NCBI RefSeq assembly: GCF_002575655.3
Contig: NC_053037.3
Span: 250,761,135-250,825,134 of the forward strand
Reading direction: 5' to 3'
DNA from: Aegilops tauschii subsp. strangulata
Taxonomy: Eukaryota > Streptophyta > Magnoliopsida > Poales > Poaceae
Length of the DNA: 64,000 bases
This document shows positions 1 through 8,877 of this stretch, one piece after another. The translations under genes and the position numbers were made by a program. The notes below the pieces were generated by a model. That model was not told where the DNA came from. It saw only the letters and a program-made list of their open reading frames with translations, and did no database searches. Position 1 is the stretch's first letter. The number at the start of each line of letters is the position of its first letter.

Positions 1-8
1 TGCATCAA

Positions 9-655
9 GTGGTCTGGCCGCCCAAGTTCAAGTCCAGCGCGCCCGTTGAGTACGATGGCAAGACCAATCCTGTCGAATTCTTGCACGTGTACATCACCGT
101 GATGCACGCCTCAGGGGCTGACGGCACGGCTATGGCCAATTGGTTCCCATTGGCCCTCAAGCCCAATGTCAGGTCCTGGTTGATGAACCTCCCGGCTGAA
201 TCCGTCCGCTCCTGACACGGCCTATGCGATCAATTCGTTGGGGCTTCCAAGGTCGATTAAGGGCCCGCGATCAAGAGTGATTTGCCTTCCTGTTCAGAAT
301 CCAGGCGAACCCTTGCGCAAGTACATCCAGAGATTCGGCCAGGTGCAACAAGCATTCCCACATCGACGCCGCAACAGCAATTGCCATGTTCCACGCGGAC
401 GTGCGCAATCCCAAGATGCGTGAGAAGCTGAACACGCACCAAGTGCGCACTATATACGAGCTCCTTCAGCTGGCTAATAAGTGTGCGCGCGCGGAGGAAG
501 GTAGAAGGATTCCCAAGGAAGCTCCCACTGACAATGATGTAGCCGGGACATCCGGTGGTCCCGGCAAGAAAAGAAATCGTAAGCATCAGCAGGGCTCAGT
601 CCTGGCCACGGAGCTTGATCCCACGAACTCAAGGATGGTGAACAAGGGGAAGCTT
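9..655 (+). pseudogene. Gag fragment of a Ty3/gypsy element
   Basis: The first frame (9-215) contains the conserved grass gypsy gag block with MANWFPLALK and SWLMNLPAESV, ending in a stop just after the block. Gag similarity resumes in another frame from about 386 to 655, with a KMREKLNTHQVRTIYELLQL-type segment and a basic tail (KKRNRKH). The frame break between about 215 and 386 and the stop at 656-658 show it is not functional. In family terms Gag forms the virus-like particle that packages element RNA. The call rests on the recognisable block; the subfamily is not assigned. Confidence 0.7.
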
Positions 656-678
656 TAGCTGCTGCTGATCACAATGTC

Positions 679-1310
679 GTGGTGCACGGTCCACATGAGT
701 ACCACGCACGACCTCAAGGATTGCAGGAAAGTGAGGACACTCACCGAGGAGCGGTGCTAGGAGTGGCAAGAAAAGAAGAACTGTTGTCGCAGGAGCTCAA
801 GACTAGTGTGGAGGCCACGCAGCCACTCAAGTGGTCCGCCATCCCAATCACGTTCGATGTCGGGGATCACCCCGACTGCACAACGGGCGTTGGTATCCTC
901 CCACTAGTAGTCTCGCCTACAATCAACAACATCAAGGTCACCAAGATGTTGGTTGATGGTGGCGCTGGCCTCAACCTCCTCTCCAAGAACATGCAAATCC
1001 TGGCAGGGCATCTTCACCCCATGGGAACGTTTCAGGGAGTGAACCCAGGATCCACTCAGCCGTTGGGACGGGTTACCTTACCGGTCACATTCAGCAATCC
1101 CGACGACTTTCGCACAGAGAGCATCACTTTTGACGTACCCCAATTCCCTACAACAGCATACTACGGCAGCTCGCGTTGGCCTGGTGGCATCTCATTATGC
1201 TTACAACGCCCTCAAAATGCAAGGGCCTTGGGATGTTATCACCATCAAAACTGACGAAAGATGCCATTTACTGTGTGGAAAGGTTGTACTGGATGGCAAC
1301 GGAATACGAC
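679..1310 (+). pseudogene. Retropepsin-like protease fragment of the same gypsy element
   Basis: The frame from 679 carries a DVGDHPDCTTGVG segment and then KMLVDGGAGLNLLSK, which matches the position and hydrophobic-D-G-G pattern of plant gypsy aspartic proteases. The canonical D-S/T-G is here D-G-G, as in other plant gypsy elements. From about 1140 similarity jumps to another frame (VASHYAYNALKMQGPWDV), showing at least one frameshift. No RT follows. In an intact element this enzyme would cleave the Gag-Pol precursor. Confidence 0.6.
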
Positions 1311-1740
1311 GACACGTGCCTCTCACATTTAATGAGTTAGGTGCTCCACTGTACAACTACCATATTTACTGCCTTGTAGCAATTGTGGCCACCCCTTGGA
1401 ACTAAAAAAGGAGGTTCGTGCTACCCAGATCGTGGTTCGACTCTTAGCAAGTCTACACCCACATACTAGAGCCCGTTTCTTAGTCCCGGCGGCCTCGGTA
1501 ACGAAAACCATCTCTTGTAAACTTTGTTCATCACATCGAGTGAGCAAATCCAGCAAGACGTAGGGCGTTACGCTTCTCAGCGGCCCGAACCTGGGTAAAC
1601 ATTACCATGTCGTAGAGGTAGGATTCGTGTGTCTCTTCGCCCCTCACCGAACCAAAAAGGGGGGCATCCCTTGCTCCCTGGTGTTGTGTTTCCCACACGC
1701 GACAATACTTGAGCAAGTGCCCTGGTCGAAAGTACTACAA

Positions 1741-1931
1741 ACTAATAAGGGGACAATTCAATTCAAGTGCAACTTTTTGTTTCCATCTAGTATAATCAAT
1801 TTTGACCTTGCAAAGCATGCTAAGTCTAAAACAAGTAAGTTCGAATTCCAATAATTGCCATGATAAAAATTGCTTCCTTAGTGTTTGATATTATCATGTA
1901 TAACTCATGAAAGTAAGTTGATGTCACATAC
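1741..1931 (-). other. 3'-side intron sequence of the MurG-like gene, last exon not found
   Basis: AT-rich DNA following a clear splice donor (GTATGT on the minus strand at 1931-1926). No reading frame resembling a MurG C-terminus is visible between here and position 1. Intron 3 either extends past the retroelement remnant and out of the window, or the final exon has been lost. Confidence 0.55.
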
Positions 1932-4364
1932 CAACAATTTCATCAATTATGCATGTTAGGCTACTAGAATCAAGTTCATCTTCTGTTATGACCCTTGCTC
2001 CCATGACATCTGCCATGATATACGCGTTTTTCGTTTGATGGTCATCCACAATTGTCGGTAAGGGTATCTGAAAGAAAGAGGAAACATTATCTGAACAAAG
2101 TTGCATGGACAAATTTTGAGAAAAAGGATAAAACATGTAACATGTACTGTAGTTTGGTTTTGCAGTTTGTGGCCAATAAATGCACATTATTAGTCCACCT
2201 TTTCTATTAACTTAAAATAAAAAATACTTTTAGCAGCACATAGGTCTTTGGCACAGCATGACGGCATTGGTCATTTTATGGTCCTGAGAAGGGAGAAGAC
2301 CTTTCTAGTTGCTGCACTCTAAATATGTTACTATATGGTTATTCTTTAAGCTTTGACACAACTCATAACATCAATTTCATTAGAACATCCAAGTTTTTTT
2401 TTTAACACAGCAAAGAGGAATTGGTTTTAAAATATGCAAATTATTAAACATGAAAGTTATAATTTGAGCACAGCAAAGGTTAACCTGGTTGCGTTCTGTT
2501 GTTAAAAGGTAGGATTAGGTACATAAAAAGAAAACAAATGGAATTACATAACAAGTAACTTGATGTGATATATGATACCAGAATTGCCGGTTTCCCAGTG
2601 ACCAATATCTCAGTGCAAGCCACAGAACCAGCTCGAGAAACGACAACATCAGTAGCAGCATATGTCATGTCCATTTCATGCAAGAATCTTCATATGAAGA
2701 GATACGATAAATCAGTATGGAGAACTTACAACAAAGCTTGGAAAACAAAAACAATTCAACCAATACTAAAACTGCTCTGCTAGAGCATTACACAAATGCA
2801 CATTACAAAATATCATGGACTGCCAAAGATCCATACCATGTTGTTGAAATTAGAATCTGCAAATACAGACTAAGTTGATGCAGCAACCGAACCAACATCA
2901 TGATTTGAGACCGGATTAGAGTTACATAACAAATCAGAACTAGAAAGAGTGTTCTTTCTTTCTTTTGTCAGTCCACTTTGATAATAGTGTTACTACTGCA
3001 AGGGAATTCGTCAGAAAGAGGAAATATCTTAATACTCTCTATTGCACCATTATTCTGAGCTATGGTCAAATTTGGATCAAGTACCATGTAAAGGTTTTGT
3101 TACCAATAAACTCTAGTTTCAGAAGAAGTGGAACATAGGCTATGAGATCATAACACAGAAATGGTATCGTAATGCTATCCGTGGTGCTTGTAGGAATATC
3201 ACAATCATGTCTTCTCCTAGTTCTGAATACTAATTAGTACTGTCATGATAGAAGGTAGATCTTCGCTTGACTGAATGGTACCATGTTACCTAAACCATGT
3301 TTAATTGGAGCAAAAGTGAAAAGATCACAGTTCACCTCACTACACATGCCACGTCATCAATCCACCATTTTATTTTTCTCACCATCATACAGCCAAACGG
3401 ACATGCATCTTCCAAGAAAGTTCACATTCCCATTAATACAGCAAGATCCCCAGTGCAGGCCAATTAACAGCTAGAAACTGACATCCCAAGTACAAACAAC
3501 GTCATACAGCCAAAGGAAGGGAACTCACGGTGTCAGAAACAGCCGGCGATGCGCCCTGACGAGGCTCTCCATCTCGCAGAAATCCTCTGGTCCCGTCTGC
3601 CATATAATGTACCTATTTTTCCTTCTCGACAGCATCTCGTAATACATGTTAAGTACTGCCACATTGATCTGCGGCGATCCCACCGTCCCGGCGAGCACAA
3701 GCACGACCTCCATCCCCTCCGCCTCCACCAGCCCTGCCCTGGGGAAGAAACGCGCCATGGCGGCGGCCTTGGACATCCTGCGGTTGCGGATGGACATGCG
3801 GACGGGGTTCCCGTAGACGGCGCACTTGCGCTTCGGGAGGAGGCGGACGGGCGCGTTGAACGCGAGAAAGACACGGCGAGAGAGGGGGGCCAGGAGGCGG
3901 GTGGCAGGGGCGGGGCCGGCGTCCTGGTCCTGGATCACGAAAGGGAGTCCCAGGAGCAGCGCGGCGAGGCAGCTGGGCAGGGCGGGGGGACCGCCGGTGG
4001 CGACGAGGACGTGGGGGCGGAAGTGGTAGAGGTGCAGCGCCGCGGCGAGGAGCGCGCGGGGGAGGCAAGGAGGGACGGGGGCGAATGGGTATGAGGAAGA
4101 CGCGGCGGTGGCGGACTCGAGGGACGGGGCGGGGGCGCCGAGGAAGAGGGAGCGGGAGCCAGGGAGCGAGGCCTGGACCTCTTCGGCGAGCGCGAACGCG
4201 GCATAGACGTGCCCCCCCGCGCCGCCGCACGCGAAGGCAACGCGCAGGGAGTCGGTAGCCTGTGCCTCAGAGGTGGGGGTGGGGTCACTCGAACGGGAAA
4301 GGTGGCAGCGCGGGAGGCGGGCGCGGTTTCGTGTGGGGATCGGGATGCAGACGGGCGTTTTCAT
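1932..4364 (-). CDS. Plant MurG-like glycosyltransferase gene, three exons visible, 3' end missing
   Basis: Homologue of bacterial MurG, which transfers GlcNAc from UDP-GlcNAc to lipid I in peptidoglycan synthesis; plants keep a nuclear copy thought to act in plastids. Exons on the minus strand: 4364-3529, 2687-2579 and 2067-1932. Junctions CC/GTGAGT, AAG/ATTC, CTG/GTATCA, CAG/ATACC and GTTG/GTATGT keep the frame and give continuous protein (LFLTP-FLHEMDM, TGKPAIL-IPLP). Residues 1-63 look like a transit peptide rich in R, S, T and P. Then come the first glycine loop (CGGAGGH), the second (ATGGPPALPS) with FVIQDQDAG, and the C-terminal donor site (VVVSRAG, TEILVTGKPAIL, DDHQTKNA). The third loop, usually GGS-x-GA, reads AGTVGSP, an unusual change. 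The start at 4364 was preferred over an in-frame ATG at 4430 because the latter lies in a duplicated upstream repeat. The protein lacks roughly the last 30-40 residues. Introns rule out bacterial contamination. Confidence 0.85.
2068..2578 (-). other. Intron 2 of the MurG-like gene
   Basis: Phase-0 intron of 511 bp with donor GTATCA and acceptor TTTCAG on the minus strand. No coding or mobile-element signal was recognised in it. Confidence 0.75.
2688..3528 (-). other. Intron 1 of the MurG-like gene
   Basis: Phase-2 intron of 841 bp with donor GTGAGT and an AAG acceptor on the minus strand. AT-rich, with no coding or mobile-element signal recognised. Confidence 0.75.
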
Positions 4365-4372
4365 GGGTTGTC

Positions 4373-4614
4373 TGCTAGGAAGACGGCGAACGGGGAGAAG
4401 AAGCCACCTCCGGTGAGTGGTTGCCACCATTTTTGTCTACTCAGACTGGCGAGGGTGGCTGGCAAGTTGTTAGTTGGAGAAGAGTTTTTCTTCACGATGT
4501 GCAGTAACCGGTCACGAGCACTAATACTCGCGATATGGTGCGAGTCCGCTAACTCATGAGGATCTAGGCCAAATTTGTATATGGTTCGTTTTGAAGTGTT
4601 GGTAATTAGCCAAC
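4373..4614. repeat. Tandem duplication upstream of the MurG-like gene, copy 1
   Basis: This copy begins with tgctaggaagacgg and ends with gtgttggtaattagcca. It matches 4615-4857 nearly end to end, with scattered substitutions and small indels; markers are offset by 242-244 bp. It abuts the predicted start codon (4364) and contains an alternative in-frame ATG at 4430, so it probably covers the 5' UTR and proximal promoter of the minus-strand gene. Confidence 0.85.
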
Positions 4615-4857
4615 TGCTAGGAAGACGGTGAACGGAGAGAGGAATCCGGCTCCGGTGAGTGGTTGCCATCATTTTATCCATTGGCGGGCGAGGGTGGCTG
4701 GAATGGCAAGTTGTTAGTTGGAGAAGAGTTTTTCTTCTGAACGTGCAGTAACTGGTCACGAGCACAGATGCTCGCGATATCGTGCGCGTCCGCTAACTCA
4801 TGGGGATCTGGGCCAAATCCTTATACGGTTCGTTTTGAAGTGCTGGTAATTAGCCAC
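4615..4857. repeat. Tandem duplication upstream of the MurG-like gene, copy 2
   Basis: Second copy of the unit at 4373-4614. Shared landmarks include gttagttggagaagagtttt, ggtcacgagcac and ggttcgttttgaagtg. It carries a diverged version of the short upstream reading frame seen in copy 1. Divergence between the copies suggests the duplication is not recent. Confidence 0.85.
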
Positions 4858-5200
4858 TGTTCGGGAATATGGATGTGTGGTCGAAGAGTTAAGTAGGCTA
4901 GTGACGTGAGAGACTTGGCGACATGCCGTCGATTGGCGATATGTTGTCCTCCTCTTCCTCCTGATCTCCATCCCCAGTTGATTCCCCTTCCGATCCAGCT
5001 TTTCCCCAGATTTTCCCCTTCCTGATCTTCCTCCTTCCCTCTTGTAGATATCCTCGGCCTCTCTTCTTCGATTCTTCCCCCACTATCATAGCTCTGCTCC
5101 ACCCCTTTTCTTCAAGCTCAGTCCAGATCCCCTTTTCCTAGCCTGAGGCATTCATATGGGATTTGATGCTGCTCCTAGTGGCCTTCTTGGCTCCATATGA

Positions 5201-5951
5201 ATGGCGCCTGGGAGCCTTGGATTGGATCTGATGGTCCTACAACAGCTAAGGGCACGGACGTTGCATTTGGTCCACAACTCGCGCGATCCGGAGAGGTGCT
5301 TGCAAGTTTTGCATGTTCGAGCGGCGACTTTCTTTCATTCCCGCGACCTGGACGTCATTGCCAAGGAACAATCCGTGCAGGGTGGTGGGTTTGTCGTTCG
5401 TCTGGACTCTGCGCCTCCTGCCTTGATGGTTTTCTCCGACAAAGAAGTATTATCTGAATCAAGTTTAGCAATTATCTGTTGAAGACAAAGTGACCGATGA
5501 AAATTGCAGCACTTTTATTAGTTTGCGAAAGACTGTTCCTCAATTAACGGTGGAATCTAAGGCAGCTATGATTATAGGATGTACGAGAGGGGAGTTTCAA
5601 GATATTAACATGTGTCAGGATAATACTCTGATGTTCATGGACATTCATAGTGAACGAAATGGTAGTCAAGCAAGGGAATTTGGATCGCAAGGTTGGTATC
5701 CTATATTTATTTTTATTTTCGGTTCTGGTGAAGTGATATCCATATCAATGTTTTCATCTATGCCACTGGATATGAGGTATGATAAATTTGGTGAAGATAT
5801 GGATGATTGGCAGAGAGAAATGTTTATCATGTTCAAAGAGATGGCAATGTATGGGCTATTGATATTACTTCTGCTGGAAAGGAGGCATATGAAGGTATGG
5901 AAAATTCAAAAGAAATGGTACAGAGGCACAAAGAAGATGTTGAAGACTTAA
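5201..5951 (+). pseudogene. Possible LINE ORF1 remnant
   Basis: Two adjacent open stretches (5201-5482 and 5490-5951) lie between the leader and the endonuclease, where plant LINEs place ORF1, an RNA-binding protein. The first starts at an ATG (MAPGSLGL) and includes GGGFVVRLDSAPPALMVFSD. No zinc knuckle or clear DUF4283 signature is visible, and the second stretch is unrecognised. The call rests mainly on position. Confidence 0.35.
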
Positions 5952-6003
5952 ACTCAGCCAACTCGAGATCGGTGGGCTCTCTCGGAGAGTACCGCCGGGA
6001 ACA

Positions 6004-6926
6004 TTGAATATCTTTAGCATTAACTGTCGGGGCTGCAGGCGGCCCGAGACAGTTCAGGAAAATTGTAGCTTGATACAGCCACATCACCCATGCTTGGTCT
6101 TTCTCTCAGAGACCAAACTGTCCGCTAAGAGAGCACATGATATGAGGTTTCGTTTGGGTTTTAGACATGCATTTGTCGTTAAATCTGAAGGTCTTTGTGG
6201 AGGCCTAGTGCTTTTTTGGAACGACGACTCCGTGGTCAGCCTTAAATCTTTCAGTAGATCACATATTGACGTTCATGTCAGAAATATAAATATGGGTGAT
6301 AGAGAATGGAGGTTTAGTGGATTTTATGGGGAACCATCAAGAGCAAAAAGGAAGAATAGTTGGGAGTTGTTGCAGTTCCTGCGAGGACAATTTGATAATC
6401 CGTGGATTTGTGCTGGTGATTTTAATGAGGTGCTGGATGCAAATGAACTGGAGCATACAGGGAGGAGTGGATGATGGAAGGTTTTCATGAAATGGTGGAC
6501 TTTTGCCAGTTTTCAGATTTGGGGTATGTTGGACTTCCTTACACGTGGGATAACCATCAACAGGGCATTAGAAGCATAAAAGTCAGGCTAGACCGGGCAC
6601 TAGGGGATGATAAGTTCATGGACCACTTTGACAATACCATGGTTCGTCACCTTCAGACTACAGAGTCGGACCATTGTGCACTACTTGTGAGCATTAGGCA
6701 GCCAAGTTGGCTCAATGATGGAGATGGGCATCGAACTTTTCATTTTGAGAATGCTTGGACGAGGCATGAGAACTATAAAGAAGTTGTCGAGAAAGCTTGG
6801 GTGCACTACCATGGTGACCTGGGGAGCATGAGTGAAGCTTTAGGTATTGTGAGATCCAGGTTGCAGGTGTGGAGCAAAAGTGAGTTTGGCTTTGTCCGTA
6901 AAAAGTTAAAAACTATGGGAGATTGA
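6004..6926 (+). pseudogene. LINE endonuclease domain, frameshifted
   Basis: AP-endonuclease-like domain that nicks target DNA to prime reverse transcription. Catalytic landmarks visible in order are INCRG near the N-terminus, the acidic residue in FLSETKL, AGDFNEVLD, RLDRAL and ESDHCALL. The domain is split by a frameshift near 6468 (the first frame stops at 6472-6474, the second opens at 6471), and a TGA ends it at 6924-6926 in the same frame as the downstream RT. In intact plant LINEs this domain is continuous with the RT in one ORF2. Confidence 0.85.
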
Positions 6927-8144
6927 TTGGAGCACCTGCGCTCACAATTGTTGTGCAAAGGACCATCAGCAGAAGAGAAAAATTTGATGAGTGAGAACTC
7001 AGAACTTCTGGCAAGAGAGGAGATGATTGCCAAGCAACGGTCGCGAGTGCAATGGTTGACTGAGGGGGATAGAAATACAGGTTTTTTCCAGACAAAGGCC
7101 AAGGAGAGGGCAAGAGTTAACAAGATCAAATCCCTTAAGACAGAGTCTAGTCAGAATATCACGGCTCAGTCAGAATTGGAAACGACTGCCAAGGTCTTCT
7201 ATCAAACTTTGTTCACAGCATAGGAGGAGTCAAGGCCGGAGGTTGTCACTGCATGTGTGCAACAAAAGGTAGATAAACAGATGAATGAACGTCTCTGTTC
7301 GCCAGTCAAAGATATGGAGGTGGAGAAGGCATTATTCATGATGCATCCTAACAAATCGCCAGGGCCGGATGGCTTTACACTCGGTTTCTACATCAGACAT
7401 TAGCATGTGATCAAACATGATGTATGCTTGGCGGTTCGGATATTTTTTGAAACCGGGGTCATGCCGGAGAATGTGAACAACACTGTGTTGGTGCTCATAC
7501 CAAAAATTAAAGATCCCTAAGATTTGACTCAGTACGGACCAATTTCATTATGCATTGTCCTTTATAAAATAGTTTTGAAGGTGATTGCTCTTAGGTTGAG
7601 ACCTGTTCTTGAGGAAATAATTGCAGAAGAACAAAGTGCTTTTGTTCCTCGAAGGCTTATTACAGACAATGTAATCACAGCGTATGAGTGCATCCATTAT
7701 CTAAAGCACAAAAAGGGGAAGACGGGAGAATGCGCCATCAAATTGGACATGGCAAAAGCCTATGATCGGGTCGAGTGGGAATATTTGAGACAGATGATGC
7801 AGAAACTCGGTTTTGCAGAGTTGTGGATCAGTAGAGTGATGGCTTGTATTCAATCCGCCTCATTCTCAGTTCGAGTTAATGGTGTTTTCTCTGAAACTTT
7901 TAAACCCTCGAGAGGTATAAGGCAAGGGGATCCAGTTTCCCCATACTTGTTTCTTATTTGCGCTGAAGGACTAGCAAGTCTACTTAAGTGTATTGGCACA
8001 TGTATTTATCCAGGGGAATTCGTGTGGGCATCCAATCTCCATGAATTTACAACCTTCTTTTTGCAGATGACTGCATTGTATTTACCCAAGCATCTCAAGA
8101 GGGAGTCAGTAGGTTACATAATATTCTGGAGTTGTATCGCCTAG
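6927..8144 (+). pseudogene. LINE reverse transcriptase domain with multiple stops
   Basis: The N-terminal part (WLTEGDRNTGFF) and NKSPGPDGF are followed by YKIVLKVIALRL, EEQSAFVPRRLITDN, the catalytic-aspartate segment KLDMAKAYDRVEW and the RQGDPVSPYLFLI block. Stops interrupt the frame at 7221-7223, about 7400 and 7518-7520. The FADD catalytic box is present at about 8057-8070 but in a different frame, so a frameshift lies between about 8010 and 8060. Target-primed reverse transcription would be its role in an intact element. Confidence 0.85.
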
Positions 8145-8877
8145 GCTCAGGTCAACTAGTCAACAGAGTGAAGTCTGCAATATTTTTCAGCAAGAATTAC
8201 ACCCACGAAGTGAAGCAATCAGTGCATGATGCATCAGGAATAGTTACTGAAGCGTTAATGGAGAAATATCTGGGGCTTCCGGCTGCTTTAGGAAGATCCA
8301 CATATTCACAGTTTGAAGGAATTCCTTCTAAAATCAAGAAATTGGTGAATGGGTGGACACCACAGCTCCTGAATAGTGCAGGCAGAGAAGTGCTTGTTAA
8401 ATCAGCATGTCAAGCTATCCCGACGTACTCAATGAGTTGTTTTAGACTGTTATGTGCAAAAAAGTTACTAATTTGGTAGCTCACTTTTGGTGGGGAGGAG
8501 ATGAAAAGTCGAGGAAGATGCATTGGCGGAAGTGGGCTGACATTGCTACACTAAAGTGCGAGGGAGGAATGGGGTTCCGAGACCTTCAACTATTCAATAA
8601 AGCGATGTTGGTGAAGCACGGATGGAGGTTGCTCACAAATCCAGAGGCGTTGTGTGCGAAAGTACTCAAGGGGAAGTATTACCATGATAGTGATTTTATA
8701 TCTGCACGCAAGAAGAAACATGCTTCACACATTTGGCGAGCAATTTTGTATGCCCGAGAGGCTCTTAATATGAGCTTAATCAAGCGTGTGGGTGACGGGA
8801 GTTTGATCCGAATATGTGAGGATCCGTGGATACAAGATAATCATAGTAGCAGACCACTTGTTAGGCCTTCGACAGCT
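8132..8877 (+). pseudogene. LINE ORF2 C-terminal region, truncated
   Basis: Two frames continue the ORF2 product: 8132-8479 (EKYLGLPAALGRS, KIKKLVNGWTPQLLNSAGREVL) and 8452-8877 (FWWGGDEKSRKMHWRKW, GGMGFRDLQLFNKAMLVKHGWR). These are the standard post-RT blocks of plant L1 ORF2 proteins. The frame change near 8455 and loss of everything after 8877 show it is broken. The reading frame runs on into unrelated CACTA-type sequence. Confidence 0.85.

Larger units (their letters stand above)
1..1740 (+). mobile_element. Decayed Ty3/gypsy LTR-retrotransposon remnant
   Basis: A gag region (about 9-655) is followed by a protease-like region (about 679-1310) and then non-coding sequence that looks like LTR/UTR material (about 1340-1740, with a run resembling the end of a grass gypsy LTR near 1560-1600). 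No RT, RNase H or integrase lies between protease and the LTR-like part, so the element is internally deleted. The left end is outside the window. The right edge near 1740 is estimated from where the sequence stops looking retroelement-like and AT-rich intron-like DNA begins. It lies directly downstream of the MurG-like gene and may have replaced or split its last exon. Confidence 0.75.
4900..8877 (+). mobile_element. Degenerate L1-type LINE, truncated at its 3' end
   Basis: A pyrimidine-rich leader (about 4940-5150) precedes a possible ORF1 remnant, then an AP-type endonuclease (6004 on), a reverse transcriptase (about 6927-8140) and a C-terminal region with an HW-x-KW motif (8452-8877). The order and domain types are those of plant L1-clade LINEs. 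Frameshifts and several in-frame stops make it inactive. The coding region stops abruptly at 8877, where a CACTA-type end begins; no poly(A) tail or 3' remainder was found. The 5' limit is approximate. Confidence 0.85.

Noticed and set aside
3549..4094. Open frames opposite the MurG exon (for example 3549-4094 plus, 3649-4230 minus)
   Set aside because: Shadow frames of GC-rich exon 1; the translations are low-complexity and resemble nothing.
1932..4364. MurG homologue as bacterial contamination
   Set aside because: Three exons with consensus splice sites, an N-terminal transit-like region and plant repeat surroundings show it is a nuclear plant gene.
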